A stretch of DNA of 64,000 nucleotides from Rhizobium esperanzae (GTDB lineage Bacteria > Pseudomonadota > Alphaproteobacteria > Rhizobiales > Rhizobiaceae). The notes below the pieces were generated by a model. That model searched no databases, was not told where the DNA came from, and worked only from the letters and a program-made list of their open reading frames with translations. Position numbers and translations under genes: made by a program. The first letter of the stretch is position 1; every line of letters starts with the position of its first letter. Below are positions 39,901-46,589 of the stretch, one piece after another. The stretch lies in contig NZ_MXPU01000010.1 in NCBI RefSeq assembly GCF_002204185.1, positions 124,001-188,000 on the forward strand. Direction: 5' to 3'.

Positions 39901-41849
39901 CGACACTGACGAGCTATACGCTTGGCAGCGACGTCGAGAACCTGAGCTTTGTCGGCACGGCAGCCTTTGCCGGGACGGGCAATAGCCTCGCCAATACGAT
40001 CACCGGCGGCGCCGGCAATGATACGCTTGATGGCGCGGCTGGTGCAGATACCTTGATCGGTGGTGCGGGCAACGACACCTATATCATCGACAATGCCGGT
40101 GACATCGTCACCGAAGCGGCCGTCGTCGGTATCGACACGGTTCGCACGACGCTGGCCGCCTACACACTGGGGGCGAATGTCGAGAACCTGCTCTTTACGG
40201 GATCCGGCAGCTTCACCGGCACCGGCAATGCGCTCGCCAATACGATCACCGGCGGCGCCGGCAACGACACGCTGGACGGCGGCGCCGGCAACGACACGCT
40301 TGACGGTGGTGCCGGCAACGACATCTATGTGGTCGACAGTGCCAGCGACATGATCAAGGAGGCGGTCGGCGCCGGCACCGACGAAATCCGTACGGCGCTT
40401 GCAGCCTATTCGATAGCCGCATTGGTCAATGTTGAGAACCTGACCTATACGGGATCCGCCAACTTCACCGGCACCGGCAATGCGCTCGTCAACACAATCA
40501 CCGGCGGCGCCGGCAACGATCTGCTGAATGGCGGGGGCGGTGCGGATACCCTGATCGGCGGTGAGGGCAACGACACCTATATCGTCGACGATGCCGGCGA
40601 CCTCGTCACCGAAGCCGCCGACGCGGGGATCGACACGGTTCGCACGACACTGGCAAGCTATACGCTTGGCAGCGATGTCGAGAACCTCACCTACATCAAC
40701 ACGGTAGCCTTTGTCGGAACAGGCAATGATCTCGACAACACGATCACGGGTGGCGCTGCCGCCGATACGCTTTCCGGCGGTGTCGGCAACGATACGCTGA
40801 ATGGTGGGGGCGGGGCCGATCGCTTGATCGGCGGGGCGGGCGACGACACCTATATCGTCGATCATGCCGGCGACATCGTCACCGAAGCCGCCAGCGCCGG
40901 GACCGACACGGTTCGCTCGACCCTGGCAAGCTATACGCTTGGCAGCGATGTCGAACATCTCACCTACATCGGCACGGCAGCCTTTGTCGGGATAGGCAAT
41001 AGCCTCGACAACACGATCACAGGTGGCGCTGCCGCCGATACGCTTGCCGGCGGCGACGGCAATGATACGCTGAATGGTGGAGCCGGGGCCGATCGTTTGA
41101 TCGGCGGGACAGGCGACGACACCTATATCGTCGACAATGCCGGCGACATGGTCACCGAAGCGGCCGACGCAGGGACCGACACGGTTCGCACGACACTGGC
41201 AGGCTATACGCTCGGCAACAATGTCGAGAACCTGACCTATACGGGATCGGCCAACTTCAGCGGCGCCGGCAATGGTCTCGCCAACACGATCACCGGCGGC
41301 GCCGGCAATGATACGCTGAATGGCGCGGCAGGGGCGGACACCTTGATCGGTGGTGCGGGCAACGACACCTACATCGTCGATAATGCCGGCGACGTCGTCA
41401 CCGAAGCCGCCGACGCTGGGACCGACACGGTTCGCACGATACTGGCCGCCTACACGTTGGAGACCAATGTCGAGAACCTCACATTTATCGGAACGGGGCC
41501 CTTTGCCGGAACAGGGAATGCGCTGAACAACGTTATCGTCGGCGGCAGTGGTTCAAATACACTGACGGGTGGCGCCGGCAACGATACCCTCACTGGCGGG
41601 GCGGCAGCCGATGTCTTCGTTTATTCGTCGAACTGGGGCCACGATACGATCACCAACTTCGTGGCAACCGGCTCCGCACATGACGCAATCTCGATCGACC
41701 ACAACATTTTCGTCGATTGGGAATCGCTTTTTGCGGCAAGCGAGCAGTCCGGGAATGATACAGTTATCACGGCCGATTCCGACAACACCATAACGTTGAG
41801 GAATGTCGCCCTTTCAAGCCTGCAGTCGTGGGACTTCTTGTTTGCTTGA
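33984..41849 (+). CDS. Giant RTX protein with M10 serralysin-type protease domain
   Basis: A 2621-residue protein, probably exported by a type I secretion system. The N-terminal part has the zinc motif HELGHALGLKH (His153, Glu154, His157, His163) and the Met-turn YTIMTY (Met187), as in serralysins. A Peptidase_M10_C-like region with WDGGGIDTYDLSAY follows (about 265-345). Then come 25 units of about 87 residues, each with calcium-binding GGAGNDTL nonapeptides and the frame YTLGxNVENLTYTG (about residues 340-2515). The end (DVFVYSSNWGHDTITNF to WDFLFA) is a typical uncleaved C-terminal secretion signal. There is no N-terminal signal peptide. Ordinary serralysins have about 480 residues. No type I secretion genes lie nearby; function (adhesin, biofilm matrix, protease) is open. 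Confidence 0.9.
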   Translation: MTNLITFIKYVDSTGDQRIDGLFSGTAWDGTITYAFPTLSTSYSYDGEKDFDFSSISSQQQSAALFLMEQSYGNAANDGFSVEGFTNANFEAGNADTATVRFAQSSLPPTAWTYYPGNKSYSGDVWFGTEYAGTEDDLRFPEFGNYAGHTVAHELGHALGLKHAHEPDDFNPTVVPSAYDSVEYTIMTYRTFVGDSLSGYKYEHDGAPQTFMMLDIAALQEMYGADYTTNSGDTVYKWNPDEGITYVNGVAAITPDANRIFATIWDGGGIDTYDLSAYTTALKIDLRAGGYSVFSQDQLADLWGGPNNGYARGNIFNALLYHGNVASLIENVQAGSGNDNITGNEANNTLWGNAGNDSLYGGAGADTLIGGVGSDWMVGGAGNDLYVVDDSFDFVIESANQGTDAVQTALVSYTLRDNVEALFYTGSADFTGTGNALANAISGGAGNDTLNGGAGADTLIGGAGDDTYIVDNAADVVTEAADQGADTVRATSASYTLGANLENLTYVGTAAFAGTGNDLDNTIQGGAGADTLDGKAGADSLIGGAGNDTYIVDNVGDVVTEGLNAGTDLIKTVLSSYTLGTNVENLQYTGSASFTGTGNGLVNTITGGAGNDTLDGGIGNDTLSGGAGNDTLIGGAGSDTMSGGKDDDIYVVDIATDAVIENVNEGTDTVQTALASYTLGNNVENLTYTGSADFTGTGNALANAISGGAFNDTLNGGAGADSLFGGEGNDTYFVDNAGDIVTEAADEGTDAVRTTLASYTLGSDVENLTYTGTVAFAGTGNDLDNTIQGGAGADTLDGKTGADSLIGGAGNDTYIVDNVGDVVTEGLNAGTDLIKTVLSSYTLGTNGENLQYTGSASFTGTGNALVNTITGGAGNDALDGGIGNDTLSGGAGNDTLIGGAGSDTMSGGKDDDIYVVDIATDVVIENVNEGTDTVQTALASYTLGNNVENLTYTGSASFTGTGNALANTITGGAFNDTLNGGAGADTLIGGEGNDTYIVDHVGDLVTEAADEGTDTVRTTLASYTLGSDVENLTYINTVAFVGTGNDLDNMITGGVAADTLSGGVGNDTLNGGAGADTLIGGIGDDTYIVDNAFDVVTEASGAGTDTVRTTLAAHTLAANVENLTYIGTAAFTGAGNLLDNVITGGVAADKLMGAAGNDTLIGGAGSDTMLGGIGDDVYVVDIATDVVIENVNEGTDTVRTALAGYTLGNNVENLTYTGSANFSGAGNGLANTITGGAGNDTLNGGAGADTLIGGEGNDTYIVDDAGDIVTEAADEGTDTVRTNLASYTLTGNVENLSFTGIGTFAGTGNNLHNTITGGAAGDTLSGDAGNDTLNGGAGTDSLIGGEGDDTYIVDNAADVITEAADQGTDTVRATSASYTLGANLENLTYVGTAAFAGIGNDLANTIQGGAGADTLDGKAGADSLIGGAGNDTYIVDDVGDVVTEGLNAGTDLIKTVLSSYTLGTNVENLQYTGSASFTGTGNALVNTITGGAGNDTLDGGIGNDTLSGGAGNDTLIGGAGSDTMSGGKDDDIYVVDIATDVVIENANEGTDTVQTALAGYTLGNNVENLTYTGSASFTGTGNALANTITGGAFNDTLNGGAGADTLIGGEGNDTYIVDHVGDLVTEAADEGTDTVRTTLASYTLGSDVENLTNIGTAAFVGTGNTLNNILTGGVGVDTLTGAAGDDTYVISTGDIVIENVDEGTDTVQTALTAYTLGVNVENLTYIGTAAFTGTGNALDNVLKGGVAADKLMGAAGNDTLIGGGGSDTMLGGIGDDVYVVDIATDIVIENANEGTDTVQTALVGYTLGNNVENLSYTGSASFIGTGNALANTITGGAGNDTLNGGADADTLIGGAGNDTYIVDDAGDIVTEAADAGTDTVRTNLASYTLAANVENLSFAGTAAFAGTGNDLDNTLTGGAAADTLSGDAGNDTLNGGAGTDSLIGGEGDDTYIVDNAGDIVTESADEGADTVRTTLTSYTLGSDVENLSFVGTAAFAGTGNSLANTITGGAGNDTLDGAAGADTLIGGAGNDTYIIDNAGDIVTEAAVVGIDTVRTTLAAYTLGANVENLLFTGSGSFTGTGNALANTITGGAGNDTLDGGAGNDTLDGGAGNDIYVVDSASDMIKEAVGAGTDEIRTALAAYSIAALVNVENLTYTGSANFTGTGNALVNTITGGAGNDLLNGGGGADTLIGGEGNDTYIVDDAGDLVTEAADAGIDTVRTTLASYTLGSDVENLTYINTVAFVGTGNDLDNTITGGAAADTLSGGVGNDTLNGGGGADRLIGGAGDDTYIVDHAGDIVTEAASAGTDTVRSTLASYTLGSDVEHLTYIGTAAFVGIGNSLDNTITGGAAADTLAGGDGNDTLNGGAGADRLIGGTGDDTYIVDNAGDMVTEAADAGTDTVRTTLAGYTLGNNVENLTYTGSANFSGAGNGLANTITGGAGNDTLNGAAGADTLIGGAGNDTYIVDNAGDVVTEAADAGTDTVRTILAAYTLETNVENLTFIGTGPFAGTGNALNNVIVGGSGSNTLTGGAGNDTLTGGAAADVFVYSSNWGHDTITNFVATGSAHDAISIDHNIFVDWESLFAASEQSGNDTVITADSDNTITLRNVALSSLQSWDFLFA
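35200..41530 (+). repeat. 25 in-gene RTX repeats with higher-order duplications
   Basis: The VENL landmark recurs 25 times from about 35236 to 41463, a mean spacing of about 260 nt. Near-identical blocks recur at 35911 and 36703 (offset 792 nt, three units in tandem) and again at 38560 (offset 1857 nt from the second). Another block recurs at about 37416 and 39216 (offset 1800 nt). This points to duplication of a segment of about seven units as well as a three-unit tandem copy. Confidence 0.85.
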
Positions 41850-42062
41850 GCGTTGCTCGGAGCTCGCGGCACATTTTTGCCGAACGTCGTTGCGGGCGTA
41901 GCCCTTTCGATCAACGGCAGGCACTGCTGCAAGGTTAGGGCACGTCGCGTAAAAGTGCGCGGCGTGCAATCTCTCAAGTGCAGGAACGAAAACCAGGATC
42001 CTGTCGATTAGATGGAACCCGTGCCATCTCGGACCGTTCTCCAAGCTGACGGGAGAATACGC

Positions 42063-42500
42063 ATGTCGAAAACCCTGCTCTACGGCGCGACCAAGATCGA
42101 CGAGACGAACGGCGCCTATTCGCCGATCGAAAGCCTGGCCGCATTCCAGTGGAAGAATCGCGTCTTCATTCTTTTCGCCGACAGGGACAATGCCCGCGCG
42201 GCGCGCCAGGAAAACCAGCTGCTGGCCGACCGCAGCGCGCTCGATGAGCGCGATATGGTGGTGCTGAAGGTTTCGGGCGGCAAGGTCCGGGCGCTTTTCG
42301 GCGCTGCCGATGGCCTCGACGGCGAAGCGATCCGCTGCGATCTCGATGCGCCGGAGACGGGTGAATTCGCCGCCTTCCTTGTCGGCAAGGACGGCACCGT
42401 CAAGCTCAAGGTCAGCGAGCCGATCAACAGTGGCGAGCTCTTCGTCATTATCGACAGTATGCCGCTGCGCGCTGCCGAGACGCTGAAGTCGGACAAATAG
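42063..42500 (+). CDS. DUF4174 domain protein
   Basis: A 145-residue protein starting MSKTLLYGATKIDETNG, with ribosome site GGGAGA; an ATG 51 nt upstream is less likely. The pattern SLAAFQWKNRVFILFADRDNARAARQENQL matches DUF4174, a thioredoxin-like fold without the active-site cysteines (no CxxC is visible). Such proteins are usually secreted or periplasmic, but no clear signal peptide is seen in this start. Function unknown. A small Pro-rich gene follows 37 nt later. Confidence 0.7.
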   Translation: MSKTLLYGATKIDETNGAYSPIESLAAFQWKNRVFILFADRDNARAARQENQLLADRSALDERDMVVLKVSGGKVRALFGAADGLDGEAIRCDLDAPETGEFAAFLVGKDGTVKLKVSEPINSGELFVIIDSMPLRAAETLKSDK

Positions 42501-42537
42501 TCCCGACGAACATTGCAAACATAAAAGGGAGGCGGTC

Positions 42538-42705
42538 ATGTCCGTGCCCAACGAACCCATTCCCGATCAGCCGCCGATGCCGGCACCCGGTTGGAAGCCG
42601 GTGCCGCCGATCACCGAGCCGGAGCCGGACCGGCTTCCGGACGAGGCGCCTGTTCCAAATCCGGATGAAAACGACGAGCCGGCCAAGCACGTTTCGGAGA
42701 CTTAA
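42538..42705 (+). CDS. 55-residue Pro/Glu-rich protein
   Basis: A short ORF with an excellent ribosome site (AAAAGGGAGG, 6 nt before ATG) encodes MSVPNEPIPDQPPMPAPGWK and on to KHVSET. About a third of the residues are Pro and another quarter Glu or Asp, so it should be disordered and acidic. It probably shares the DUF4174 transcript. Its stop overlaps the end of the convergent LysR gene by 3-4 nt. No family recognised. Confidence 0.6.
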   Translation: MSVPNEPIPDQPPMPAPGWKPVPPITEPEPDRLPDEAPVPNPDENDEPAKHVSET

Positions 42706-43583
42706 AGGAAGATCTGCCGCTCGGCGCCGACGAGTTCCTGCAGGAAATCGACGACGCTTCTGACGCGAACGAGGTCACGCGCCGTTTCGTGATAGGTCGT
42801 CCAATAGGCGCGCCGGATCGAAATGTCAGGCAGGATGCGCTGCAATTCCGGGTACTGCCGGGCGATATAATCGTGCAAGATGCCGATGCCGGCGCCTGAT
42901 CGCACCGCCTCCGTCTGGCCGATCGCCGTCGAGATTTCGAAGCCGGCGTCCCAGCTGCGCATTACCTCGCCGGAGAAATTCAACGAGGCGGTGAAGATCA
43001 GATCCTCGACATAGCCGATGCGCGGATGCGCCTTCAGCGCCTCGACGTCGCCGGGTCTGCCGTGTGAGGCGAGGTAGTCGCGCGAGGCATAGAGGCCGAG
43101 CGTATAGTCCGTCAGCTTGGAGGAGACGAGCCGGCCCTGTTCGGGACGTTCCAGCGTGATCGCGATATCGGCCTCACGCTGCGACAGCGAGAAGGAGCGC
43201 GGCACCGGCACGAGCTGGATCTTCAGCTCCGGGTGGCGTTCGATCAGCCTGCCCATGCGCGGCGCAAGAAAGGAGACGCCGAAACCGTCAGGTGCGCCGA
43301 CGCGCACCGTCCCGGCGATCGCCGTGTCGGTGTGGCCGAGATTGGCCTGCGCCGCGAGCATTTCGGTTTCCATCCGCTCGGCGGCATTAAGGAAGATGCC
43401 ACCTTCCGCCGTCAGCTCGCAGCCGTTCGTGCGACGGACGAAGAGCCGCGTCTTCAGTGCCGCTTCGAGCGACGTCAGCCGGCGCGAAAGCGTGGCGTGA
43501 TTAAGCCCCAGGCGTTTCGAAGCGGCAAGGATCTGTCCGGTTCGGGCGACGGCCAGGAAAATGCGAACGTCATCCCAGTTCAT
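42702..43583 (-). CDS. LysR-family transcriptional regulator
   Basis: A 293-residue regulator beginning MNWDDVRIFLAVARTGQILAASKRLGLNHATLSRRLTSLE, a classic LysR helix-turn-helix (about 1-60). The substrate-binding region spans about 88-290 and has the CrgA/GcvA-like RVGAPDGFGVSFLAPRM. The ATG at 43583 overlaps the stop of the ABM gene by one base (TGATG), so it is the second gene of a coupled pair. Divergent mmsA is a plausible target. The GTG one codon upstream is less likely as start. Confidence 0.87.
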   Translation of the reverse strand: MNWDDVRIFLAVARTGQILAASKRLGLNHATLSRRLTSLEAALKTRLFVRRTNGCELTAEGGIFLNAAERMETEMLAAQANLGHTDTAIAGTVRVGAPDGFGVSFLAPRMGRLIERHPELKIQLVPVPRSFSLSQREADIAITLERPEQGRLVSSKLTDYTLGLYASRDYLASHGRPGDVEALKAHPRIGYVEDLIFTASLNFSGEVMRSWDAGFEISTAIGQTEAVRSGAGIGILHDYIARQYPELQRILPDISIRRAYWTTYHETARDLVRVRSVVDFLQELVGAERQIFL

Positions 43584-43894
43584 CACTTGGCCCGCATTGC
43601 AATCGGGTCGACATCGATCAGCGTCAGCGACGTCACCATGCCGGCCGTCTCGCTTTTATATTTGAGGAAATGCGGTGTCCGCAGGTGCGCCTCATAGGCC
43701 TCCCGGTCGGCGTAGACTTCGAGAATACGAACGCGGCTTGGAGCTTCGCGGATGGAAACAGCGCTCAGCGAAAGGACGCCGTCTTCCAGCGCGACCGAAG
43801 CCTCGATTTCCTCCGCAAGCAATGCGCGATAGGCTTCAAGCCTCTCGGCGGCGATCTCCAGCTCCGCCATTCGCACGACCGGATTTCGGCTCAT
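43583..43894 (-). CDS. Antibiotic biosynthesis monooxygenase (ABM) family protein
   Basis: A 103-residue dimeric alpha/beta-barrel type protein. The start MSRNPVVRMAELEI at 43894 has the ribosome site AGGAGGACC; an ATG 33 nt upstream would include that site. The sequence ERLEAYRALLAEEIEAS, then VLEVYADREAYEAHLRTPHFLKYKSET, is typical of YgiN/LsrG-like ABM proteins, which act on quinones or aldehydes without a cofactor. It is upstream of and translationally coupled to a LysR gene. Substrate unknown. Confidence 0.8.
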   Translation of the reverse strand: MSRNPVVRMAELEIAAERLEAYRALLAEEIEASVALEDGVLSLSAVSIREAPSRVRILEVYADREAYEAHLRTPHFLKYKSETAGMVTSLTLIDVDPIAMRAK

Positions 43895-43976
43895 CGATGG
43901 GTCCTCCTGAGTTTGACTTGTCGGCATGCCGCGCCAAGTTTGGGAGCAGCAGCGCCTGCATCTGAACTATAAAACG

Positions 43977-44015
43977 TGCACAACGGTTGCTTATATCAAC
44001 GCATTGATTTGTGCA
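43977..44015. promoter_or_regulatory. Inverted repeat in the ABM/mmsA divergent promoter region
   Basis: TGCACAA (43977-43983) and TTGTGCA (44009-44015) are inverted copies with centres 32 nt apart, close to three helix turns. They lie between the ABM-LysR pair and mmsA, so they could be LysR sites acting on both. Short arms make this weak. Confidence 0.3.
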
Positions 44016-44058
44016 AATTGAAGTGCGATTGTAGGCCATCCAAACAGGAGGAACATCC

Positions 44059-45555
44059 ATGCGTGAGATCGGACATTTCATCGGCGGCAAGCAGGTCGCC
44101 GGCACCAGCGGCCGCGTCAGCAACGTCTACAATCCGGCGACCGGCGAAGTGCAGGCGACCGTCGCCCTCGCCAGCGTCGAGGAGCTTCGCGCCGCCGTCG
44201 AGAACGCCAAGGCCGCGCAGCCGAAATGGGCTGCCACCAACCCGCAGCGCCGCGCTCGCGTCTTCTTCAAGTTCGTCGAGCTCCTGAACAAGCATATGGA
44301 CGAACTTGCCGAATTGATTTCGAAAGAACATGGCAAGACGATCGAGGACGCCAAGGGCGACGTCGTTCGAGGCCTCGAAGTCTGCGAATTCGTCTGCGGC
44401 ATCCCGCATCTCGCCAAGGGCGAATTCACCGAGGGCGCGGGTCCGGCGATCGACATGTATTCGATCCGCCAGCCGGTCGGCATCGGCGCCGGCATCACGC
44501 CTTTCAATTTCCCCGGCATGATCCCGATGTGGATGTTCGCGCCGGCGATCGCCTGCGGCAATGCCTTCATCCTGAAGCCCTCCGAGCGTGATCCGTCCCT
44601 GCCGATCCGTCTCGCCGAACTGATGATCGAAGCCGGTCTTCCCGCCGGCATCCTCAATGTCGTCAACGGCGACAAGGGCGCCGTCGACGCCATCCTCACC
44701 GATCCGGATATCGGCGCCGTCTCCTTCGTCGGCTCGACGCCGATCGCCCGCTACGTCTACGGCACGGCGGCGATGAACGGCAAACGCGCCCAGTGCTTCG
44801 GCGGCGCGAAGAACCATATGATCATCATGCCGGATGCCGACATGGACCAAGCCGTCAACGCGCTGATGGGCGCCGGCTACGGGTCGGCCGGCGAGCGCTG
44901 CATGGCGATCTCGGTTGCCGTCCCGGTCGGCGAGGAGACCGCCAACCGCCTGGTCGAGAAGCTGACGCCGAAGATCGAATCGCTGCGCATCGGCCCTTAC
45001 ACAGACGAGAAGGCCGACATGGGCCCGCTCGTCACCAAGGAAGCCTATAACCGTGTTCGCGGCTTGATCGACCGCGGCATCGAGGAAGGAGCCAAGCTCG
45101 TCGTCGACGGTCGCGACTTCAAGCTCCAAGGCTATGAAGACGGCTATTTCGTCGGCGGTTGCCTGTTCGATCACGTGACGCCCCAGATGGACATCTACAA
45201 GACCGAAATCTTCGGGCCTGTTCTCTCCGTCGTTCGCGCCCAGAACTATGAAGAAGCGCTGTCGCTGCCGATGAAGCACGAATACGGCAACGGCGTCGCG
45301 ATCTACACCCGCGACGGCGACGCTGCCCGCGATTTCGCCTCGCGCGTCAATATCGGCATGATCGGCGTCAACGTTCCGATCCCGGTTCCGCTCGCCTACC
45401 ACTCCTTCGGCGGCTGGAAGGCATCGAGCTTCGGCGACCTCAACCAGCACGGCACGGATTCGATCAAGTTCTGGACGAAGACCAAGACCGTCACCGCCCG
45501 CTGGCCTTCCGGCATCAAGAGCGGCGCAGAATTCGTCATGCCGACGATGAAGTAA
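44059..45555 (+). CDS. mmsA: Methylmalonate-semialdehyde dehydrogenase (CoA-acylating)
   Basis: A 498-residue aldehyde dehydrogenase. It has GAGITPFNFPGMIPMWMF, GSTPIARYVYGTAAMNGKRAQCFGGAKNHMI, and catalytic Cys281 in GSAGERCMAIS. The GAKNH block and the lack of the usual general-base Glu pattern are marks of the MmsA/IolA group, which converts methylmalonate or malonate semialdehyde to propionyl- or acetyl-CoA. It serves valine and myo-inositol breakdown. Neither iol nor other valine genes lie nearby, so mmsA is preferred to iolA. A good AGGAGG ribosome site precedes the ATG. Confidence 0.93.
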   Translation: MREIGHFIGGKQVAGTSGRVSNVYNPATGEVQATVALASVEELRAAVENAKAAQPKWAATNPQRRARVFFKFVELLNKHMDELAELISKEHGKTIEDAKGDVVRGLEVCEFVCGIPHLAKGEFTEGAGPAIDMYSIRQPVGIGAGITPFNFPGMIPMWMFAPAIACGNAFILKPSERDPSLPIRLAELMIEAGLPAGILNVVNGDKGAVDAILTDPDIGAVSFVGSTPIARYVYGTAAMNGKRAQCFGGAKNHMIIMPDADMDQAVNALMGAGYGSAGERCMAISVAVPVGEETANRLVEKLTPKIESLRIGPYTDEKADMGPLVTKEAYNRVRGLIDRGIEEGAKLVVDGRDFKLQGYEDGYFVGGCLFDHVTPQMDIYKTEIFGPVLSVVRAQNYEEALSLPMKHEYGNGVAIYTRDGDAARDFASRVNIGMIGVNVPIPVPLAYHSFGGWKASSFGDLNQHGTDSIKFWTKTKTVTARWPSGIKSGAEFVMPTMK

Positions 45556-45581
45556 TCTGGACGATCACTCGACCTGCAATT

Positions 45582-45604
45582 CGGGGGCCCTGTGGCCCCC
45601 GTTT
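45582..45604 (+). terminator. Terminator after mmsA
   Basis: CGGGGGCC (45582-45589) pairs with GGCCCCCG (45594-45601) around CTGT, followed by TTT. It is 26 nt after the mmsA stop. Confidence 0.8.
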
Positions 45605-45772
45605 CATTTGAGCGTTGGCAGCCATTTTGGACTACAACCAGAAGACCACGGAGCAGGATTGACGTTGTGGCAAATGGCCTCATAAGCTGAATGCGAATTT
45701 CATATTTTGGAATTGTTCAAAACTGTCAAACCGCCTATATACGTCTGAACAGGCACGAGTCAGGAGATCGGC

Positions 45773-46255
45773 ATGCGGTTGACGAAGCAGACCAACTATG
45801 CGGTTCGCATGTTGATGTATTGTGCTGCCAACGAAGGGCAGCTGAGCCGGATTCCGGAAATTGCCAAAGCCTACGGGGTTTCCGAACTCTTTCTTTTCAA
45901 GATCCTCCAGCCGCTGAACAAGGCCGGCCTGGTGGAGACGGTCCGCGGCCGCAACGGCGGCGTGCGCCTGGGCAAGCCGGCGGCCGAAATCACGCTCTTC
46001 GACGTTGTCCGGGTCACGGAAGACAATTTTGCCATGGCCGAATGCTTCGAGGATGATGGCATGGTCGAATGCCCGCTGGTCGACAGCTGTGGCTTGAACT
46101 CGGCGCTGCGCAAGGCGCTCAACGCCTTCTTCGGCGTGCTCTCGGAATATTCGATCGACGACCTCGTCAAGGCCCGTCCCCAGATCAATTTCCTCCTCGG
46201 TATCACCGGCGAGCACCACTACCGCAAGCCGGCGGCCGTTGCCCCCGCCGCCTGA
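45773..46255 (+). CDS. rirA: Rhizobial iron regulator, Rrf2 family
   Basis: A 160-residue repressor of iron-uptake genes in rhizobia. The Rrf2 winged helix spans about 1-80 (MRLTKQTNYAVRMLMYCAAN, RGRNGGVRLGKPA). Three cysteines at 91, 100 and 106 (CFEDDGMVECPLVDSC) would hold the Fe-S cluster that senses iron. In iron-rich cells RirA with its cluster binds iron-responsive operators; on starvation the cluster breaks down and genes are released (established). The gene is alone here, with its own terminator. The upstream region has an imperfect TTTGGAATTGTTCAAA dyad (about 45707-45722) that may be a control site. Confidence 0.93.
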   Translation: MRLTKQTNYAVRMLMYCAANEGQLSRIPEIAKAYGVSELFLFKILQPLNKAGLVETVRGRNGGVRLGKPAAEITLFDVVRVTEDNFAMAECFEDDGMVECPLVDSCGLNSALRKALNAFFGVLSEYSIDDLVKARPQINFLLGITGEHHYRKPAAVAPAA

Positions 46256-46589
46256 TTGCAAGAAACAGGTCTGACTTATGAACCCGCGGTTGCCTCGGCA
46301 ATCGCGGTTTTTGTTTGCGGCGTCTGGTTGTGCTTAGGGATGCTGAAATGTCCAACATGCGCTGCTGAGAGGGCGCAATTATCCAAAATGCGACGAAATG
46401 CCGGACATTTTTGTCTGAAAATTTCCGAATGAGGCTGATTTTTGACGAAAAATTTCTAAAATTGTCCAGCTGGAAAAATTTTCTCCGTAGCCCGTTGCTT
46501 TCAGTAGATAAATGTCGTTCCATCGACCGTCGATCGGGATGCCTTTGTGGTCTCCAGACATCAAAAAAGAACAACCGGGAAACAATATT
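46256..46589. promoter_or_regulatory. rirA terminator and long dppA leader region
   Basis: About 334 nt without a gene. At 46281-46313 a stem (GCGGTTGCC paired with GGCAATCGC, one G-U) followed by TTTTTG ends rirA. Further on the DNA becomes AT-rich. It has a direct repeat, GTCCAACATGCG (46350-46361) and ATCCAAAATGCG (46381-46392), and an inverted pair, AATGTCC (46347-46353) and GGACATT (46403-46409). These may be binding sites controlling the dipeptide operon. No regulator is known for them. Confidence 0.5.

Noticed and set aside
39018..40958. Second long minus-strand ORF (646 codons) inside the RTX gene
   Set aside because: Same artefact of repetitive GC-rich codons; it has no start signals or recognisable domains.
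35200..41530. Regular repeats considered as a CRISPR array
   Set aside because: The unit is about 260 nt, in frame and coding for calcium-binding nonapeptides; there are no short palindromic repeats with unique spacers.
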